A DNA stretch of 64,000 bases from Pedobacter rhizosphaerae (GTDB lineage Bacteria > Bacteroidota > Bacteroidia > Sphingobacteriales > Sphingobacteriaceae): contig NZ_FOGG01000005.1 of NCBI RefSeq assembly GCF_900111155.1, positions 186,001 through 250,000 on the forward strand, in the 5' to 3' direction. Below the pieces are notes generated by a model that was given only the letters and a program-made list of their open reading frames with translations, ran no database searches and was not told the origin of the DNA. A program made the position numbers and the translations under genes. Below are positions 40,902-50,497 of this stretch, in pieces; positions within the stretch are counted from its first letter, which is position 1, and the number at the start of each line of letters is the position of its first letter.

Positions 40902-41390
40902 ATGAAAAACGAAAAAAATATATCAATTTTAAAGGAAATGGCAGAGAGCGTACGCATATGTATGTTTACCACCTTTTCCAAAGATGACGAGTTCGGTAGC
41001 AGGCCGATGGGAACGGCAAAAATTGAAGAAGACGGGAGTTTGTGGTTTTTTACCAATGAGTATTCTTTAAAGTCTAAAGAAGTCTCAAAAGAGAATAATG
41101 TGTTGTTAGCGTATAGCGATCCTGGTAACAATACCTATTTAACTGTTAAAGGTGTTGCTGAGTTAGTGGATGACCGAGTTAGGAAGGAGGCTTATTTTTC
41201 TCCTTTCATTAAAGCCTGGTTCCCCGATGGGATAGATGATCCCCGGTTGATTTTAATTAAAGTAGTTCCAGAATCGGCTGAATATTGGGATGCTTCTGCC
41301 TCAAAAATTGTGGTATTGTTTAGTACCTTGAAGGCTTTGGTTACAGGCGACACACCTGACCTTGGGAAGCACGATACAATGAAGTTTTAG
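40902..41390 (+). CDS. pyridoxamine 5'-phosphate oxidase-like general stress protein
   Basis: A 162-residue split-barrel flavin-binding-type protein (general stress protein 26 family). ATG at 40902 is preferred to the TTG two codons earlier. It shows VRICMFTTFSKDDEFGSRPMGTAK, LWFFTNEYSLKSKEV and VVPESAEYWDASASKIVVLF, typical for Pyrid_ox_like proteins. It probably binds FMN or F420-like flavin; the substrate is unknown. A terminator follows closely. Confidence 0.88.
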   Translation: MKNEKNISILKEMAESVRICMFTTFSKDDEFGSRPMGTAKIEEDGSLWFFTNEYSLKSKEVSKENNVLLAYSDPGNNTYLTVKGVAELVDDRVRKEAYFSPFIKAWFPDGIDDPRLILIKVVPESAEYWDASASKIVVLFSTLKALVTGDTPDLGKHDTMKF

Positions 41391-41407
41391 TTTAAAGAAT
41401 TTCTTTG

Positions 41408-41440
41408 AAAGCAGGATTGGAAACAATGCCTGCTTTTTTT
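41408..41440 (+). terminator. terminator after the general stress protein gene
   Basis: aaagcagg (41408-41415) / cctgcttt (41429-41436), with inner attg/caat pairing and a T run. Confidence 0.9.
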
Positions 41441-41548
41441 GTATAATTGGATACTGAATTAAGAAGGCTATCTGGCGGTTATATTAAATGAGTTAAAATG
41501 CCAATACGCTTGTTTAAGCGGTTTTTTACTTTAAAAATCATTTCAATT

Positions 41549-42409
41549 ATGATAAATTATAATCCTAAAGATTGGTTTAATTTTATTTTCCATATCCATA
41601 AAGCAGATACCTTTAGAAAGTTGTGGCCTTTAATGCTGTGCGTGGCGGTATTTTCTGCCTTGGTGGCCTATTTGGAATTGAATGTATTTAAGCTTTCTAA
41701 GAGCGATTACGTTAGTAATATAGGGATGATGCACAGCCTTTTAGGGTTCGTTATATCTATGCTGTTGGTTTTCAGAACAAACACCTCATACGATCGTTGG
41801 TGGGATGGCAGGAAGCTTCTAGGCTCGTTAACTAACGTGAGCCGTAATTTTGCCATGAAGATTAAGGCGTTAAGATTACCTGAAAGCGATGTTCGTTTCT
41901 TTGAATACGGGATTCCCAAGTATGCTTTTGCGATGAAAGAGCACCTGCGTGAAAGGCAATATTTTGGCAAGAACAGTTTTTTAATAGAAGTGGAGGCAGG
42001 TAAGCATATCCCGAATCAAATTGCCAGTAGTATGATTTCGCGTTTATACGACTTGCTGAAGCAGGGATTGATTTCGCAAGAACAGCTTATCGTTTTAACC
42101 AATGATGTGAACCAGTTTACAGACATTTGTGGTGGCTGTGAACGAATTAAGAATACACCCATTCCTTTTTCATATAGTGCCTTTATCAAGAAATTTGTCT
42201 TCGTCTACGTATTAACCATCCCTATTGGATGGGTGTTTAGTTTAGGTTATTACCTGGTGCTGATCGTACCTTTTATTCTCTATGTGTTGGCCAGTTTAGA
42301 GCTGATTGCTGAAGAGATAGAGAATCCTTTTGGAGAAGATGCAAATGACTTACCGGTTGATCAGATTTGTAATAATATTGAAAAGCACGTAGAGGAGATT
42401 TTAAGTTGA
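41549..42409 (+). CDS. bestrophin-family anion channel
   Basis: A 286-residue membrane protein of the bestrophin/UPF0187 family. ATG at 41549 (MINYNPKDWFNFIF) is preferred; the upstream frame adds a non-homologous basic leader. Diagnostic segments are LGFVISMLLVFRTNTSYDRWWDGRKLLGSLTN and a C-terminal PIPFSYSAFIKKFVFVY. Four TM helices are expected. It probably forms a pentameric anion or cation channel. Its TGA stop overlaps the ATG of the deacetylase gene (TGATG). Confidence 0.92.
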   Translation: MINYNPKDWFNFIFHIHKADTFRKLWPLMLCVAVFSALVAYLELNVFKLSKSDYVSNIGMMHSLLGFVISMLLVFRTNTSYDRWWDGRKLLGSLTNVSRNFAMKIKALRLPESDVRFFEYGIPKYAFAMKEHLRERQYFGKNSFLIEVEAGKHIPNQIASSMISRLYDLLKQGLISQEQLIVLTNDVNQFTDICGGCERIKNTPIPFSYSAFIKKFVFVYVLTIPIGWVFSLGYYLVLIVPFILYVLASLELIAEEIENPFGEDANDLPVDQICNNIEKHVEEILS

Positions 42410-43311
42410 TGATTAAGATTGCCTGGCATCCGCTATTTGCACATCCGCTACCGGAAGGACATCGGTTTCCTATGTTGAAGTATGAGTTGATTCCTGAACA
42501 ACTCCTACATGAAGGTACTATTGAACAGCATAATTTATTTGAACCAGAAATGGTTGAGGAAGAAATTATTTTGCTTACTCATCAAAAAGAGTATTGGTTG
42601 CAATTGAGAGATTTAACTCTTCCCGCCCGGGAACAGCGGAGGATAGGATTTCCCTTAACACAACAGCTGGTGGAACGTGAATTGAGGATAACACAAGGCA
42701 CTATTGACGGTGCTAAATTCGCTATCCAGAACGGAATAGCCTTCAATGTAGCTGGAGGTACACATCATTCAGGGAGTAATTGGGGTGAAGGTTTTTGCTT
42801 GCTGAACGATCAGGCTGTTGCTGCTAATTATTTAATTAATAGTAAGATAGCTAAATCTATATTAATCATTGATTTAGATGTGCACCAGGGGAATGGGACA
42901 GCAGAAATTTTTACTCAGGAACCACGTGTATTCACTTTTTCTATGCATGGCGATAAGAACTTTCCCTTTAGAAAAGAGATTTCAGATCTGGATGTTCCGC
43001 TACATGATGGCCTCGCCGACGATGCCTACCTGGATATCTTATCTACTAACCTAAAGATAGCCTTTGAAAATGCTCAACCCGATTTTGTTTTCTATTTATC
43101 TGGTGTGGATGTACTGGCTACAGACAAATTGGGTAAGCTTTCTTTAAGTAAATTGGCATGTAAGGAACGCGATCGAATGGTTTTATCGGCTTGTAAAGAA
43201 AGAAATCTGCCAGTTCAGGTTAGCATGGGTGGCGGTTATTCTACTGATATTAAAGATATTGTAGATGCACATTGTAATACTTATCGATTAGCCTTTGATT
43301 TGTTTAGCTAA
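42409..43311 (+). CDS. class IV histone deacetylase-like protein
   Basis: A 300-residue zinc-dependent deacetylase-fold enzyme. It has the catalytic pair H119-H120 in GGTHHSG, zinc ligands D157 and H159 in LDVHQGNGT, a third Asp in LSGVDVLATDKLG, and MGGGYSTDI. All active-site elements are present. Bacterial members act on acetylated small molecules or proteins. Translationally coupled to bestrophin (TGATG), which is an odd functional pair. Confidence 0.93.
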   Translation: MIKIAWHPLFAHPLPEGHRFPMLKYELIPEQLLHEGTIEQHNLFEPEMVEEEIILLTHQKEYWLQLRDLTLPAREQRRIGFPLTQQLVERELRITQGTIDGAKFAIQNGIAFNVAGGTHHSGSNWGEGFCLLNDQAVAANYLINSKIAKSILIIDLDVHQGNGTAEIFTQEPRVFTFSMHGDKNFPFRKEISDLDVPLHDGLADDAYLDILSTNLKIAFENAQPDFVFYLSGVDVLATDKLGKLSLSKLACKERDRMVLSACKERNLPVQVSMGGGYSTDIKDIVDAHCNTYRLAFDLFS

Positions 43312-43338
43312 TCCGACAGAAAGCTTATCTTCGCAGCG

Positions 43339-44022
43339 ATGTTGGAGATCATTTATCAGGACGAATATTTAATTGCAATTAATAAACCGCATGGCTTATT
43401 GGTGCATCAATCATCCATTGCCAGGGATGCTACGGAGTTTGCTTTACAAATGCTTAGAGATCAGGTTGGGAAGCATGTAAGTCCTGTTCATCGTTTAGAT
43501 CGCAAAACCAGTGGGATCTTATTATTTGCTTTTGATAAGCCTTCTGAAATTGCTATGCATCAGCAATTTATGAATGGTGAAACAGATAAAAAGTACTTAG
43601 CTATTTTACGAGGGTTTGCACCAGATGAGATGGATATTGATTACCCTTTGGCTAAAGAAAACGGAACCATTCAAGATGCCTTTACTTCATTTAGAACATT
43701 GCAAAGAGCAGAGATTGAAGTTCCTTTTGGTAAGCATCCCACCTCCAGGTATTCTTTGGTAGAAGCTACCCCCAAAACAGGTCGCATGCATCAGCTAAGA
43801 AAGCACTTTAGCCATATCTTGCATCCAATCATCGGCGATCGTACTCATGGTTGTAACAAGCAAAATAAGTTGTTCTTAGAGAAATGGAATATGACCACCA
43901 TGTTATTGCATGCTTCACAACTAAGCTTCACACACCCGGTTACCACCGAGAAATTACATCTTAAAGCAGGCTTGCACGACGAGTTTAAAAGAGTAATGGA
44001 ATTGATGTCAATGAAATATTAA
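43339..44022 (+). CDS. truC: tRNA pseudouridine synthase TruC-type (RluA family)
   Basis: A 227-residue RluA-family enzyme without an S4 domain. It shows INKPHGLLVHQS, the catalytic block HRLDRKTSGILLFA with its Asp, and TGRMHQLRKHFSHILHPIIGD. These features and the short length match TruC, which modifies U65 of tRNA. Other small RluA members cannot be excluded. It starts 27 bp after the deacetylase stop. Confidence 0.9.
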   Translation: MLEIIYQDEYLIAINKPHGLLVHQSSIARDATEFALQMLRDQVGKHVSPVHRLDRKTSGILLFAFDKPSEIAMHQQFMNGETDKKYLAILRGFAPDEMDIDYPLAKENGTIQDAFTSFRTLQRAEIEVPFGKHPTSRYSLVEATPKTGRMHQLRKHFSHILHPIIGDRTHGCNKQNKLFLEKWNMTTMLLHASQLSFTHPVTTEKLHLKAGLHDEFKRVMELMSMKY

Positions 44023-44114
44023 GGGATTGACCTTCGGTTGATTTGCGATCAATTACCATGTTAAATAAAACTCTAGCACAATTTTTGACCAGAAAATCTG
44101 TTTATAAAACATCT

Positions 44115-44849
44115 ATGAATAAATACTTACGTTTAGCCTTTCCAGTTTTAGCGCTTTTTGCCAGCAGTTGTTCATCTGTATATATGCCCAATGTTCCCAA
44201 TACTCCCATGTTAAGTAAGCAGGGTGAATTTAGTGGTGGAGGACACATCTCGCTTAAGGGAAATGCCAGTATTAATGGTGCTTACGCTGTTTCTGACCAT
44301 GTGGGATTCCTCTTTAGCGGTTCTACTATGAATAGTGAAAGGAAATCAAAGGATTTTGGTCACAAACTTATTGAGATTGGTGGTGGTTACTTTGATACAT
44401 TTGGCCCAGACAATAACCGGATTATTGAGATTTATGGTGGTGTTGGAAAGGGTTGGAGTGATATTACTTTTCGCGATTATAAAGATGATATCCTGATTAG
44501 TAATGAAGTACAGGAAGTAGATTACAGAAAAGCATTTATTCAGGTAAATTACAGTTCCAAGAAGAAAAATAACCTTAAATTATTCGGGACTAATTTTCCC
44601 ATTAACTATGGAACCGCATTAAGAATTAGCCATGTTAAAATGGATAGGTTTTTCTTGAATGGTGTAGTTCAACCTAAGGAAGATAACATATTCTTTGAGC
44701 CTATTTTCTTTACGCGTATGGCATTAAGTAAGACTATCCAATTGCAGTATACCACAAGTAGTAATATTGGTTTAAAAGACCGTAAATACATGACAGCTGG
44801 TAATTCCATATTTACCATTGGGGTGGTAGTAAATGTCGGTGGGAAATAA
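44115..44849 (+). CDS. lipoprotein with beta-barrel-like body, unknown function
   Basis: A 244-residue lipoprotein from ATG at 44115. The lipobox is FASSC near residue 20; the longer frame from 44043 adds residues before the signal peptide. The mature part has alternating beta strands (GEFSGGGHISLKGNASINGAYAVS, VGFLFSGSTMNSE, EIYGGVGKGWSD), suggesting an OmpW- or opacity-like small barrel. Conserved in Bacteroidota, no function known. Confidence 0.72.
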   Translation: MNKYLRLAFPVLALFASSCSSVYMPNVPNTPMLSKQGEFSGGGHISLKGNASINGAYAVSDHVGFLFSGSTMNSERKSKDFGHKLIEIGGGYFDTFGPDNNRIIEIYGGVGKGWSDITFRDYKDDILISNEVQEVDYRKAFIQVNYSSKKKNNLKLFGTNFPINYGTALRISHVKMDRFFLNGVVQPKEDNIFFEPIFFTRMALSKTIQLQYTTSSNIGLKDRKYMTAGNSIFTIGVVVNVGGK

Positions 44850-45320
44850 AAGGTCTTAGCTTAGTTTTCAGCTTCGCTACATACATTAAAAGTTAACGAT
44901 AGCCCACTATGCTTTCAAGCCTTTTAGCTTGGAACGTAAGGATGATTATTGATAGGGATAAATAAAAGTTTACCATCATGCCTGGCTCTGCGCCATGCAA
45001 CTCCCCGCCTTTTTTAAGGAGGGGGTGCGAAAGCCTGTGTTGTGGCGGGGGTGGTTTCTGCTCCTTGCTCAATGAAACATTGACCAATTAACAATTAAAC
45101 AACAATTAACCACACCCAACCCTACCTAAATTAGGCGGGGAGTCGGTCTGTGCTTAGGATAGATATACCTTTGCAGGGTTGTTTCTGCGCTAAACTCCAA
45201 ACGTCCAGCTACTTAAACCTTTCCAAGGACTAAAGACTATTGACTAAGCACTAATTTTCAGCTTCAATAAAAAAAAGAGACACCTCAAAAGGTGCCTCTC
45301 TACTTCCGAGAAATTGGGTA
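44850..45320. other. intergenic with dispersed repeats and terminator
   Basis: The 471-bp gap carries a dispersed element at 44998-45056 that is the inverted counterpart of 30006-30066 (ctccttaaaaaaggcgggg-like hairpin). A further hairpin around cctaaattagg sits near 45115, followed by a short aagactattgactaagcac tract, and the terminator described separately is at the end. No gene was found. Confidence 0.7.
45265..45300 (-). terminator. terminator after the glycosyltransferase gene
   Basis: agagacacct (45276-45285) / aggtgcctct (45290-45299) with one G-U pair; on the minus strand a long T run follows. Confidence 0.9.
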
Positions 45321-47591
45321 TTAAGAATATTTATCAGCTTCCACTAAAGGTGAAGCTAATGTTTCGTACTCGCTTTCAGCTGCTTTTAAGACTGATAGGT
45401 GAGAAACAAAGTAAGCTAATGTACTTTCTGCACCTTGGTTACGGTTTACACTGTTGAATTGCAGACCATCGGCGCAACCATGAGTTTCAGGGTCATAAAG
45501 AGGTATATGAAGACTGTTTTTGCCTAGAAACCATTCATAACTCATTTGCATCTTTTCTAAATACTGGCTGTCTTTTGTAATGTCAAAGGCTTTAGAGTAC
45601 AGCAAAACCATGGCCATGGTTTCTATAGCTTGCTGATCGTAAATGGGATTTTTGCCATGTTTTTTCATCCAGCCTGCATTTCCTACTGGATTGAGATAGC
45701 CGTTTTCAAAGGAAAATGTATTCAAAAATGCAATGCTTTCCATTGCAATATGATAAGATTCAGCGTTACCCGTAGCCTCATAATGATGGAGTAATGCTAA
45801 TGGTAAGATCGCATTATCATAGGTCAGGATTTCTTCAAACCAATGCCATTCGCCATCCTTATTTTCATGATAGGCTTTAATTAGCGATTGCGCTAAATGA
45901 TTGATCTCAAGCAAAATATTTTCATCACCATGCTGTGTTAATAAATAATAGGAAAGTCCGATGATGGTATTTGCCCTACCTCTGATGTATTTTAAATTTT
46001 TGAAGTGTGGCAGGGAGTGCGAAAACAATTCTCTGCCAAATTCGCGATACGAATTGTTCGGGGCAGCATTGATTAAATAGCCCAGGGCCCAAATGGTTCT
46101 ACCAAAAGAATCTTCCGAACCTACTTCGTCCAGGTAATTGCGGTTAAAGCTCAGGAAGTTTCTAAAATTCCCGTCTTCACGCTGCATATACTGAATAAAG
46201 CTTAAGTATACCGGCATCAGTTTAATTGCGGTAGGATTTCTATCCTGATCATATGCCATGATGGTCAAAATCAGTGCCCTTGCGTTGTCGTCAATACAGT
46301 AACCTTCCTTTAAATTTGGAATGCCAAACCTTGCATGCTGAATAATTCCGGTATCATCAGTTAGTAAGCAAATATGTGCCAGGTTTAAGGCGGGCATATT
46401 TTCCACATCTATAATGGGAGGGATAGTTCTCTTTGGTTTTTGATGTGCAATCAGGGCTTCGTTCAATACTTCAAGGTAAACATTTCCAATAGCAGGCCAT
46501 CTCAGGTTTAATCCATAGCGATATGCATTCTCCTTCAGTTCCTGATGTTTGGTCTCATCAGCCAGAAGCGTATTCACAATTTCTGCCAATTGTTCATTAT
46601 CTTTAAAGTCGAATAACTTACCACGGCGCTCTGATAATAACTCCTGCGCATGCCAGTAAGGTGTAGAAACCACTGCTGCACCGGCACCCACTGCATAAGA
46701 TAACGTTCCGCTGGTAATTTGAGCTTCATTTAAATAAGGGGTAATGTATAAATAACAAGCTGTAAGGTAATGATGCAATTCCTCTTCAGATACAAATTTG
46801 TTTACAAAAGCAATATGGTCTTGTACACCGAGTTCTTCTGCCAGGCGTTTTAAACTGTCGCGGTATTCTTCACCGTTGTGCCTAACCACTCCCGGGTGCG
46901 TATTACCTAAAATCACATATAATACGTCCGGATGTTTATCTACAATATGCGGAAGTGCTTTGATAACCGTTTCAAGCCCTTTATTTCTACTGATTAATCC
47001 GAAAGTAAATAATACCTTTTTGTTTTTGAAAAGGGCTGTGTCAGTAAGTGGATTTGGTATTGAACGGTCTAAGTCAGGAACCCCGTGTTCAATTAATTTA
47101 ATTTTTGACGAGGGGATCTGGTAGATGTTGTTCAAGAACAGGATTGCTTTCTTGCTCATAACCACTATTTTGGCAGATTTTGCTGCAATCTCTTTAATAA
47201 TAGTCTGTTGCATGAAATTAGGTTCCTTTAGCACCGTATGTAAAATGGTTACGAAAGGCTTGTTGAGTTTGTTGATTAAAGAAAGCAGAAAAACACCGCT
47301 ATTTCCACCATATATACCAAATTCATGCTCAATAATGCAGGAATCAACGTCGCTGTTATTGATAAAGTTGGCCGCTTCAATATAATCTTGCTGGTTTTGC
47401 TGGCGGACGATAAATTTTACTTCTTTGGGATAAGCATATTCATTGATATCGTCTGACTCATTCATGGCTACAATAAAGCTTTTTTTAGCATTGTAGGATG
47501 GATTTAGGCTTAAAGCATTAACTAGGTTTTGATTAAATGTAGCTAACCCACACTCACGTGGTGGATAAGTAGAAATATAAGCGATTTTCAT
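45321..47591 (-). CDS. GT4 glycosyltransferase fused to an (alpha/alpha)6-barrel domain
   Basis: A 756-residue cytosolic protein. Residues 1-385 are a GT-B fold of family 4: ISTYPPRECGLATF, IIEHEFGIYGG, LFTFGLISRNKGLETVIKALP, and the donor-site SEEELHHYLTACYLYITPYLNEAQITSGTLSYAVGAG. Residues about 400-740 form an alpha/alpha toroid like six-hairpin glycosidases: YCIDDNARALILTIMAYD, EDGNFRNFLSF, GRTIWALGYL, IRGRANTIIGLSYYLL, EWHWFEEILTYDNAILPLALLHH, and GCADGLQFNSVNRNQGAESTLAY. The product and the role of the second domain are unknown; synthesis and trimming, or phosphorolysis, of a storage or surface glycan is possible. Divergent from ku. Confidence 0.85.
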   Translation of the reverse strand: MKIAYISTYPPRECGLATFNQNLVNALSLNPSYNAKKSFIVAMNESDDINEYAYPKEVKFIVRQQNQQDYIEAANFINNSDVDSCIIEHEFGIYGGNSGVFLLSLINKLNKPFVTILHTVLKEPNFMQQTIIKEIAAKSAKIVVMSKKAILFLNNIYQIPSSKIKLIEHGVPDLDRSIPNPLTDTALFKNKKVLFTFGLISRNKGLETVIKALPHIVDKHPDVLYVILGNTHPGVVRHNGEEYRDSLKRLAEELGVQDHIAFVNKFVSEEELHHYLTACYLYITPYLNEAQITSGTLSYAVGAGAAVVSTPYWHAQELLSERRGKLFDFKDNEQLAEIVNTLLADETKHQELKENAYRYGLNLRWPAIGNVYLEVLNEALIAHQKPKRTIPPIIDVENMPALNLAHICLLTDDTGIIQHARFGIPNLKEGYCIDDNARALILTIMAYDQDRNPTAIKLMPVYLSFIQYMQREDGNFRNFLSFNRNYLDEVGSEDSFGRTIWALGYLINAAPNNSYREFGRELFSHSLPHFKNLKYIRGRANTIIGLSYYLLTQHGDENILLEINHLAQSLIKAYHENKDGEWHWFEEILTYDNAILPLALLHHYEATGNAESYHIAMESIAFLNTFSFENGYLNPVGNAGWMKKHGKNPIYDQQAIETMAMVLLYSKAFDITKDSQYLEKMQMSYEWFLGKNSLHIPLYDPETHGCADGLQFNSVNRNQGAESTLAYFVSHLSVLKAAESEYETLASPLVEADKYS

Positions 47592-47610
47592 ATGTATTTA
47601 GTACATTAGG

Positions 47611-47639
47611 TATCTAAATAACATACTGTTATCTAAATA
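47611..47639. promoter_or_regulatory. direct repeat tatctaaata upstream of the glycosyltransferase
   Basis: tatctaaata at 47611-47620 and 47630-47639, 19 bp apart, 20 bp upstream of the glycosyltransferase start in the divergent gap with ku. Possible regulator site. Confidence 0.35.
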
Positions 47640-47724
47640 GTTTAGGATTTTTCTCAATTTACGGTTTTTAATCCCAAAACAATCTGCTTTAGCTTCATGT
47701 TAGTAAGTATATTTATAAAACGTT

Positions 47725-48495
47725 ATGAGATCGATATGGAAAGGTTCGATAGGATTCGGATTGGTAAATATTCCTGTTAAATTATATTCAGGTGTACAGA
47801 ATAGTAACCTGGATTTAGATATGCTAGATGAGCGGGATCATGCGAAAATCAGATTTCTAAGGGTAAATGAAAATACTCAAAAGGAGGTTCCGTATGACAA
47901 GATTGTTCGTGGCTATTTCCTGAAAGACAGATACATCATTTTAGATAAACACGATTTTGAAGAAGCTGCTCCAGAGAAGACCAAGATAATCGAGTTAGAG
48001 AATTTTGTAGATATTAAAGATATAAGTCCTATTTATTACGAAACTTCTTATTATACTGAACCTGAGAAGCAGGGTAGGAAGGCTTATGCACTTTTATTAA
48101 AGGCTCTCGAAAAATCGGGAAAGGCAGGCGTAGCCAGGTTTGTTTTGAGAAATAGCGAAAATCTTTGTGTTATTCATCCACTGCATAATGTTATCGTAGT
48201 CACTAAAATTCGGTTTGACCAGGAAATAAGAAGCTTGTCTGATATTACTACCGTAGATGATATCAATATCACAAAAAAAGAAATGGATGTTGGATTGGCT
48301 CTTATTAAACAATACAGTGCCAAATTCGATCTCAGTAGTTTCAAAGACGATTATAGTGACGAATTGCTAAAAATAATTAAAGCAAAGGCAAAGGGTAAAC
48401 GTGCAACCGTTAAGAAGATTAAACCACAAAAAGCTTCAAGTGATGACCTTTATGATCAGTTGATGCAAAGCTTAACTACTAAGAAAGGTGCCTAA
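47725..48495 (+). CDS. ku: Ku, non-homologous end-joining DNA-binding protein
   Basis: A 256-residue bacterial Ku that forms a ring-shaped homodimer on DNA ends and recruits LigD. MRSIWKGSIGFGLVNIPVKLYSGV is the standard N-terminus. YYTEPEKQGRKAYALLLKALEKSGKAGVARFVLR is the core block, and the C-terminus is Lys-rich (KAKGKRATVKKIKPQK) as in DNA-end-binding tails. LigD is not in the window. Confidence 0.96.
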   Translation: MRSIWKGSIGFGLVNIPVKLYSGVQNSNLDLDMLDERDHAKIRFLRVNENTQKEVPYDKIVRGYFLKDRYIILDKHDFEEAAPEKTKIIELENFVDIKDISPIYYETSYYTEPEKQGRKAYALLLKALEKSGKAGVARFVLRNSENLCVIHPLHNVIVVTKIRFDQEIRSLSDITTVDDINITKKEMDVGLALIKQYSAKFDLSSFKDDYSDELLKIIKAKAKGKRATVKKIKPQKASSDDLYDQLMQSLTTKKGA

Positions 48496-48865
48496 CAATC
48501 AAACAAACTGTACCATTCAATTAGTGGATTGTTAGTTCTGATATTGAGCTTAGCGATATAACGTCGGCTGTCGAAAATCTTTTAGTAATTTGAAAACTGG
48601 AATCTATTATCCTTCAAAAAGCTCAGGATAACAACCTCGACAGCAGCCAGTGGAGAAATTGAACCCCTGGTCCGTGACTCACGGACCAGCACAAGATTCA
48701 CTCAATGATCTGGCCAGTGGGGCAACCAGCCAGTAGAGAAAGATGACATACATTTTAGTTTGCTATATGTTTTAACGTAAGGGAGCGCCTAAAATGTCAA
48801 TATATAACTCTTTAACAAATGCTGATGACCCCATCTAATTTTTGATACTTTGTTATTTTCATCAT
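48496..48865. other. intergenic, GGTCCGTG palindrome copy 3
   Basis: A 370-bp gap between convergent ku and an esterase. It holds the palindrome ctggtccgtg-act-cacggaccag at 48667-48689, the same family as 29930-29952, and a loose cgtcggctgtcga/gacagcag pairing before it. No gene was found. Confidence 0.7.
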
Positions 48866-49987
48866 TTATCTAAACGCAGCCTTTAAATGTTCTGCCGCAT
48901 AGGCCTGAGCTTGTTTGGCTTCAGGGACTACCAATCCCATTCCGAAAAACTCATGCGTAACTCCTTCATAATTTCTACTGTTAACCTTAACTCCTGCAGC
49001 AGCAAGTTTATTAGCCAGCATCAGGCCCTCACTATTTAACGGATCTATTTCTGCAGTAATAATGGTAGTAGGGGGCAAATTTTTAAGGTTTGCATTAATA
49101 AGGGAAATTTTTGGATCCTGGGCCTCAATAGAAGTGTAAAGATACTTTTCTGTAAACCAGGTCATCATTGCTTTATTAAGAGGTTTTGCATCGGCATACA
49201 TTTTATATGATTCTGTATTCATATCTGCCTGAGCGATAGGGTAGATCAAAACCTGCGCTACAGGGATCATAATGTGTTTATCTCTGGCCATTATAGATAC
49301 ATTGGCAGCTAAATTTCCACCGGCACTTTCTCCTGCAACGGCAATTTTGGCTGGATCAGCCTTTAAGTTAACGGCATTTTTAATTACCCATTCGTAAGCT
49401 GTGAAGGCATCCAGGTGAGCTGTAGGAAATTTATGTTCTGGTGCCAATCGATAAGCAACTGAAACTACCACCGCCTGGCTTTGCTCGGCTAAAGCCTGGG
49501 CAGAAGCATCATAAACATCCAGGTTAGCGATAACAAAACCACCACCATGATAGTAAACTACAATAGGAAAGGGACCTTTAGTGTTTTTAGGAGTATAAAC
49601 CCGAAGATGGATTTTTCCTCCATTTACAGCAATGTCTTTTCCTGTGGTATCTGTTTTGGCGGGCGGTATGCTTATATTATTTTGTTTAGCCACAGCTATT
49701 ACAGCATCTGTGGGCGTGTGGTTCTTCCGGGCGTCTTCGGCACCCAAGCTTTCTATAGGCTTATCGCCATAGCTGGCTAATTTCTCTATCACAACCTGCA
49801 TTTCAGGTCGGATGGTTTTTCCCCATTCTGGTGCAGGGCCTGCTGGTTTCAGCGTGGTAGTTGATGATGAATCCTGAATTACAGAATCTGTTACTGTCGT
49901 ATTTTCTTTAGTCTCGTAATTGCATGCTGTAGCAACAATGGCCATGGCAGAAAGGTAAAACGATGCTTTTATAATGATGCTTTTCAT
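48866..49987 (-). CDS. exported lipoprotein esterase of the hormone-sensitive lipase family
   Basis: A 373-residue alpha/beta hydrolase with lipobox VATAC near residue 22, so it is anchored in the envelope. A low-complexity Thr/Ser linker (VTDSVIQDSSSTTT) precedes the catalytic domain. HSL-family features are YYHGGGFVIANLD (oxyanion hole HGGG), GESAGGNLA with the nucleophile Ser, Asp in AEIDPLNSEG and His in GVTHEFFGM. It hydrolyses short-chain esters; the natural substrate is unknown. Confidence 0.9.
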   Translation of the reverse strand: MKSIIIKASFYLSAMAIVATACNYETKENTTVTDSVIQDSSSTTTLKPAGPAPEWGKTIRPEMQVVIEKLASYGDKPIESLGAEDARKNHTPTDAVIAVAKQNNISIPPAKTDTTGKDIAVNGGKIHLRVYTPKNTKGPFPIVVYYHGGGFVIANLDVYDASAQALAEQSQAVVVSVAYRLAPEHKFPTAHLDAFTAYEWVIKNAVNLKADPAKIAVAGESAGGNLAANVSIMARDKHIMIPVAQVLIYPIAQADMNTESYKMYADAKPLNKAMMTWFTEKYLYTSIEAQDPKISLINANLKNLPPTTIITAEIDPLNSEGLMLANKLAAAGVKVNSRNYEGVTHEFFGMGLVVPEAKQAQAYAAEHLKAAFR

Positions 49988-50121
49988 AGTATTGGTGTTG
50001 ATTTGCTAATCCATAACACCACTAGCTTATAAGTGTTTCAAATTTGCCCACAACTTTAAAGAATTTGATCTTAAACCAAACATCTTCGAAGACAAAACTG
50101 TTCTACAATTAAAAATAAGAT

Positions 50122-50487
50122 ATGTTAACAGAAATAACAGGACTTCCTGACCATATATTCGGGGTAAGAGCCACTGGAGAGGTTGATAGTAAAGATTTGA
50201 AGGATGTACTCTTGCCAGGCTTGCATCGAACAGCACAACATTTTGATGAAATCCGGTATTTATTGGTTCTGGAAACTGAAGTGAAAAATTTTACCGCCGG
50301 CGCATGGATTCAGGATGCCAAAGCAGGCTTAGAAAATTTCACTAAGTGGAAGAAAATTGCTGTAGTAAGTGCAGAGAAAGGCGTGCAATGGTTTACTGAT
50401 GTATTCACTTTTGTAACTCCTGGAAGTGCCAAAGGATTCAGTCCTGATGAATTAGAAGAAGCCAAAATCTGGTTAAACCAAGATTAA
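50122..50487 (+). CDS. SpoIIAA-like (STAS-fold) protein
   Basis: A 121-residue protein of the SpoIIAA-like family (GFAVRATGEVDSKDLKDVLLP-like opening, VLETEVKNFTAGAWIQDAKAGLENFTKW centre, FSPDELEEAKIWL end). The fold is related to STAS domains and CRAL-TRIO-like sheets; molecular function unknown. It is followed by a small Lys-rich gene and mscS with short gaps, suggesting a stress-related operon. Confidence 0.85.
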   Translation: MLTEITGLPDHIFGVRATGEVDSKDLKDVLLPGLHRTAQHFDEIRYLLVLETEVKNFTAGAWIQDAKAGLENFTKWKKIAVVSAEKGVQWFTDVFTFVTPGSAKGFSPDELEEAKIWLNQD

Positions 50488-50497
50488 ACCAACCAAA

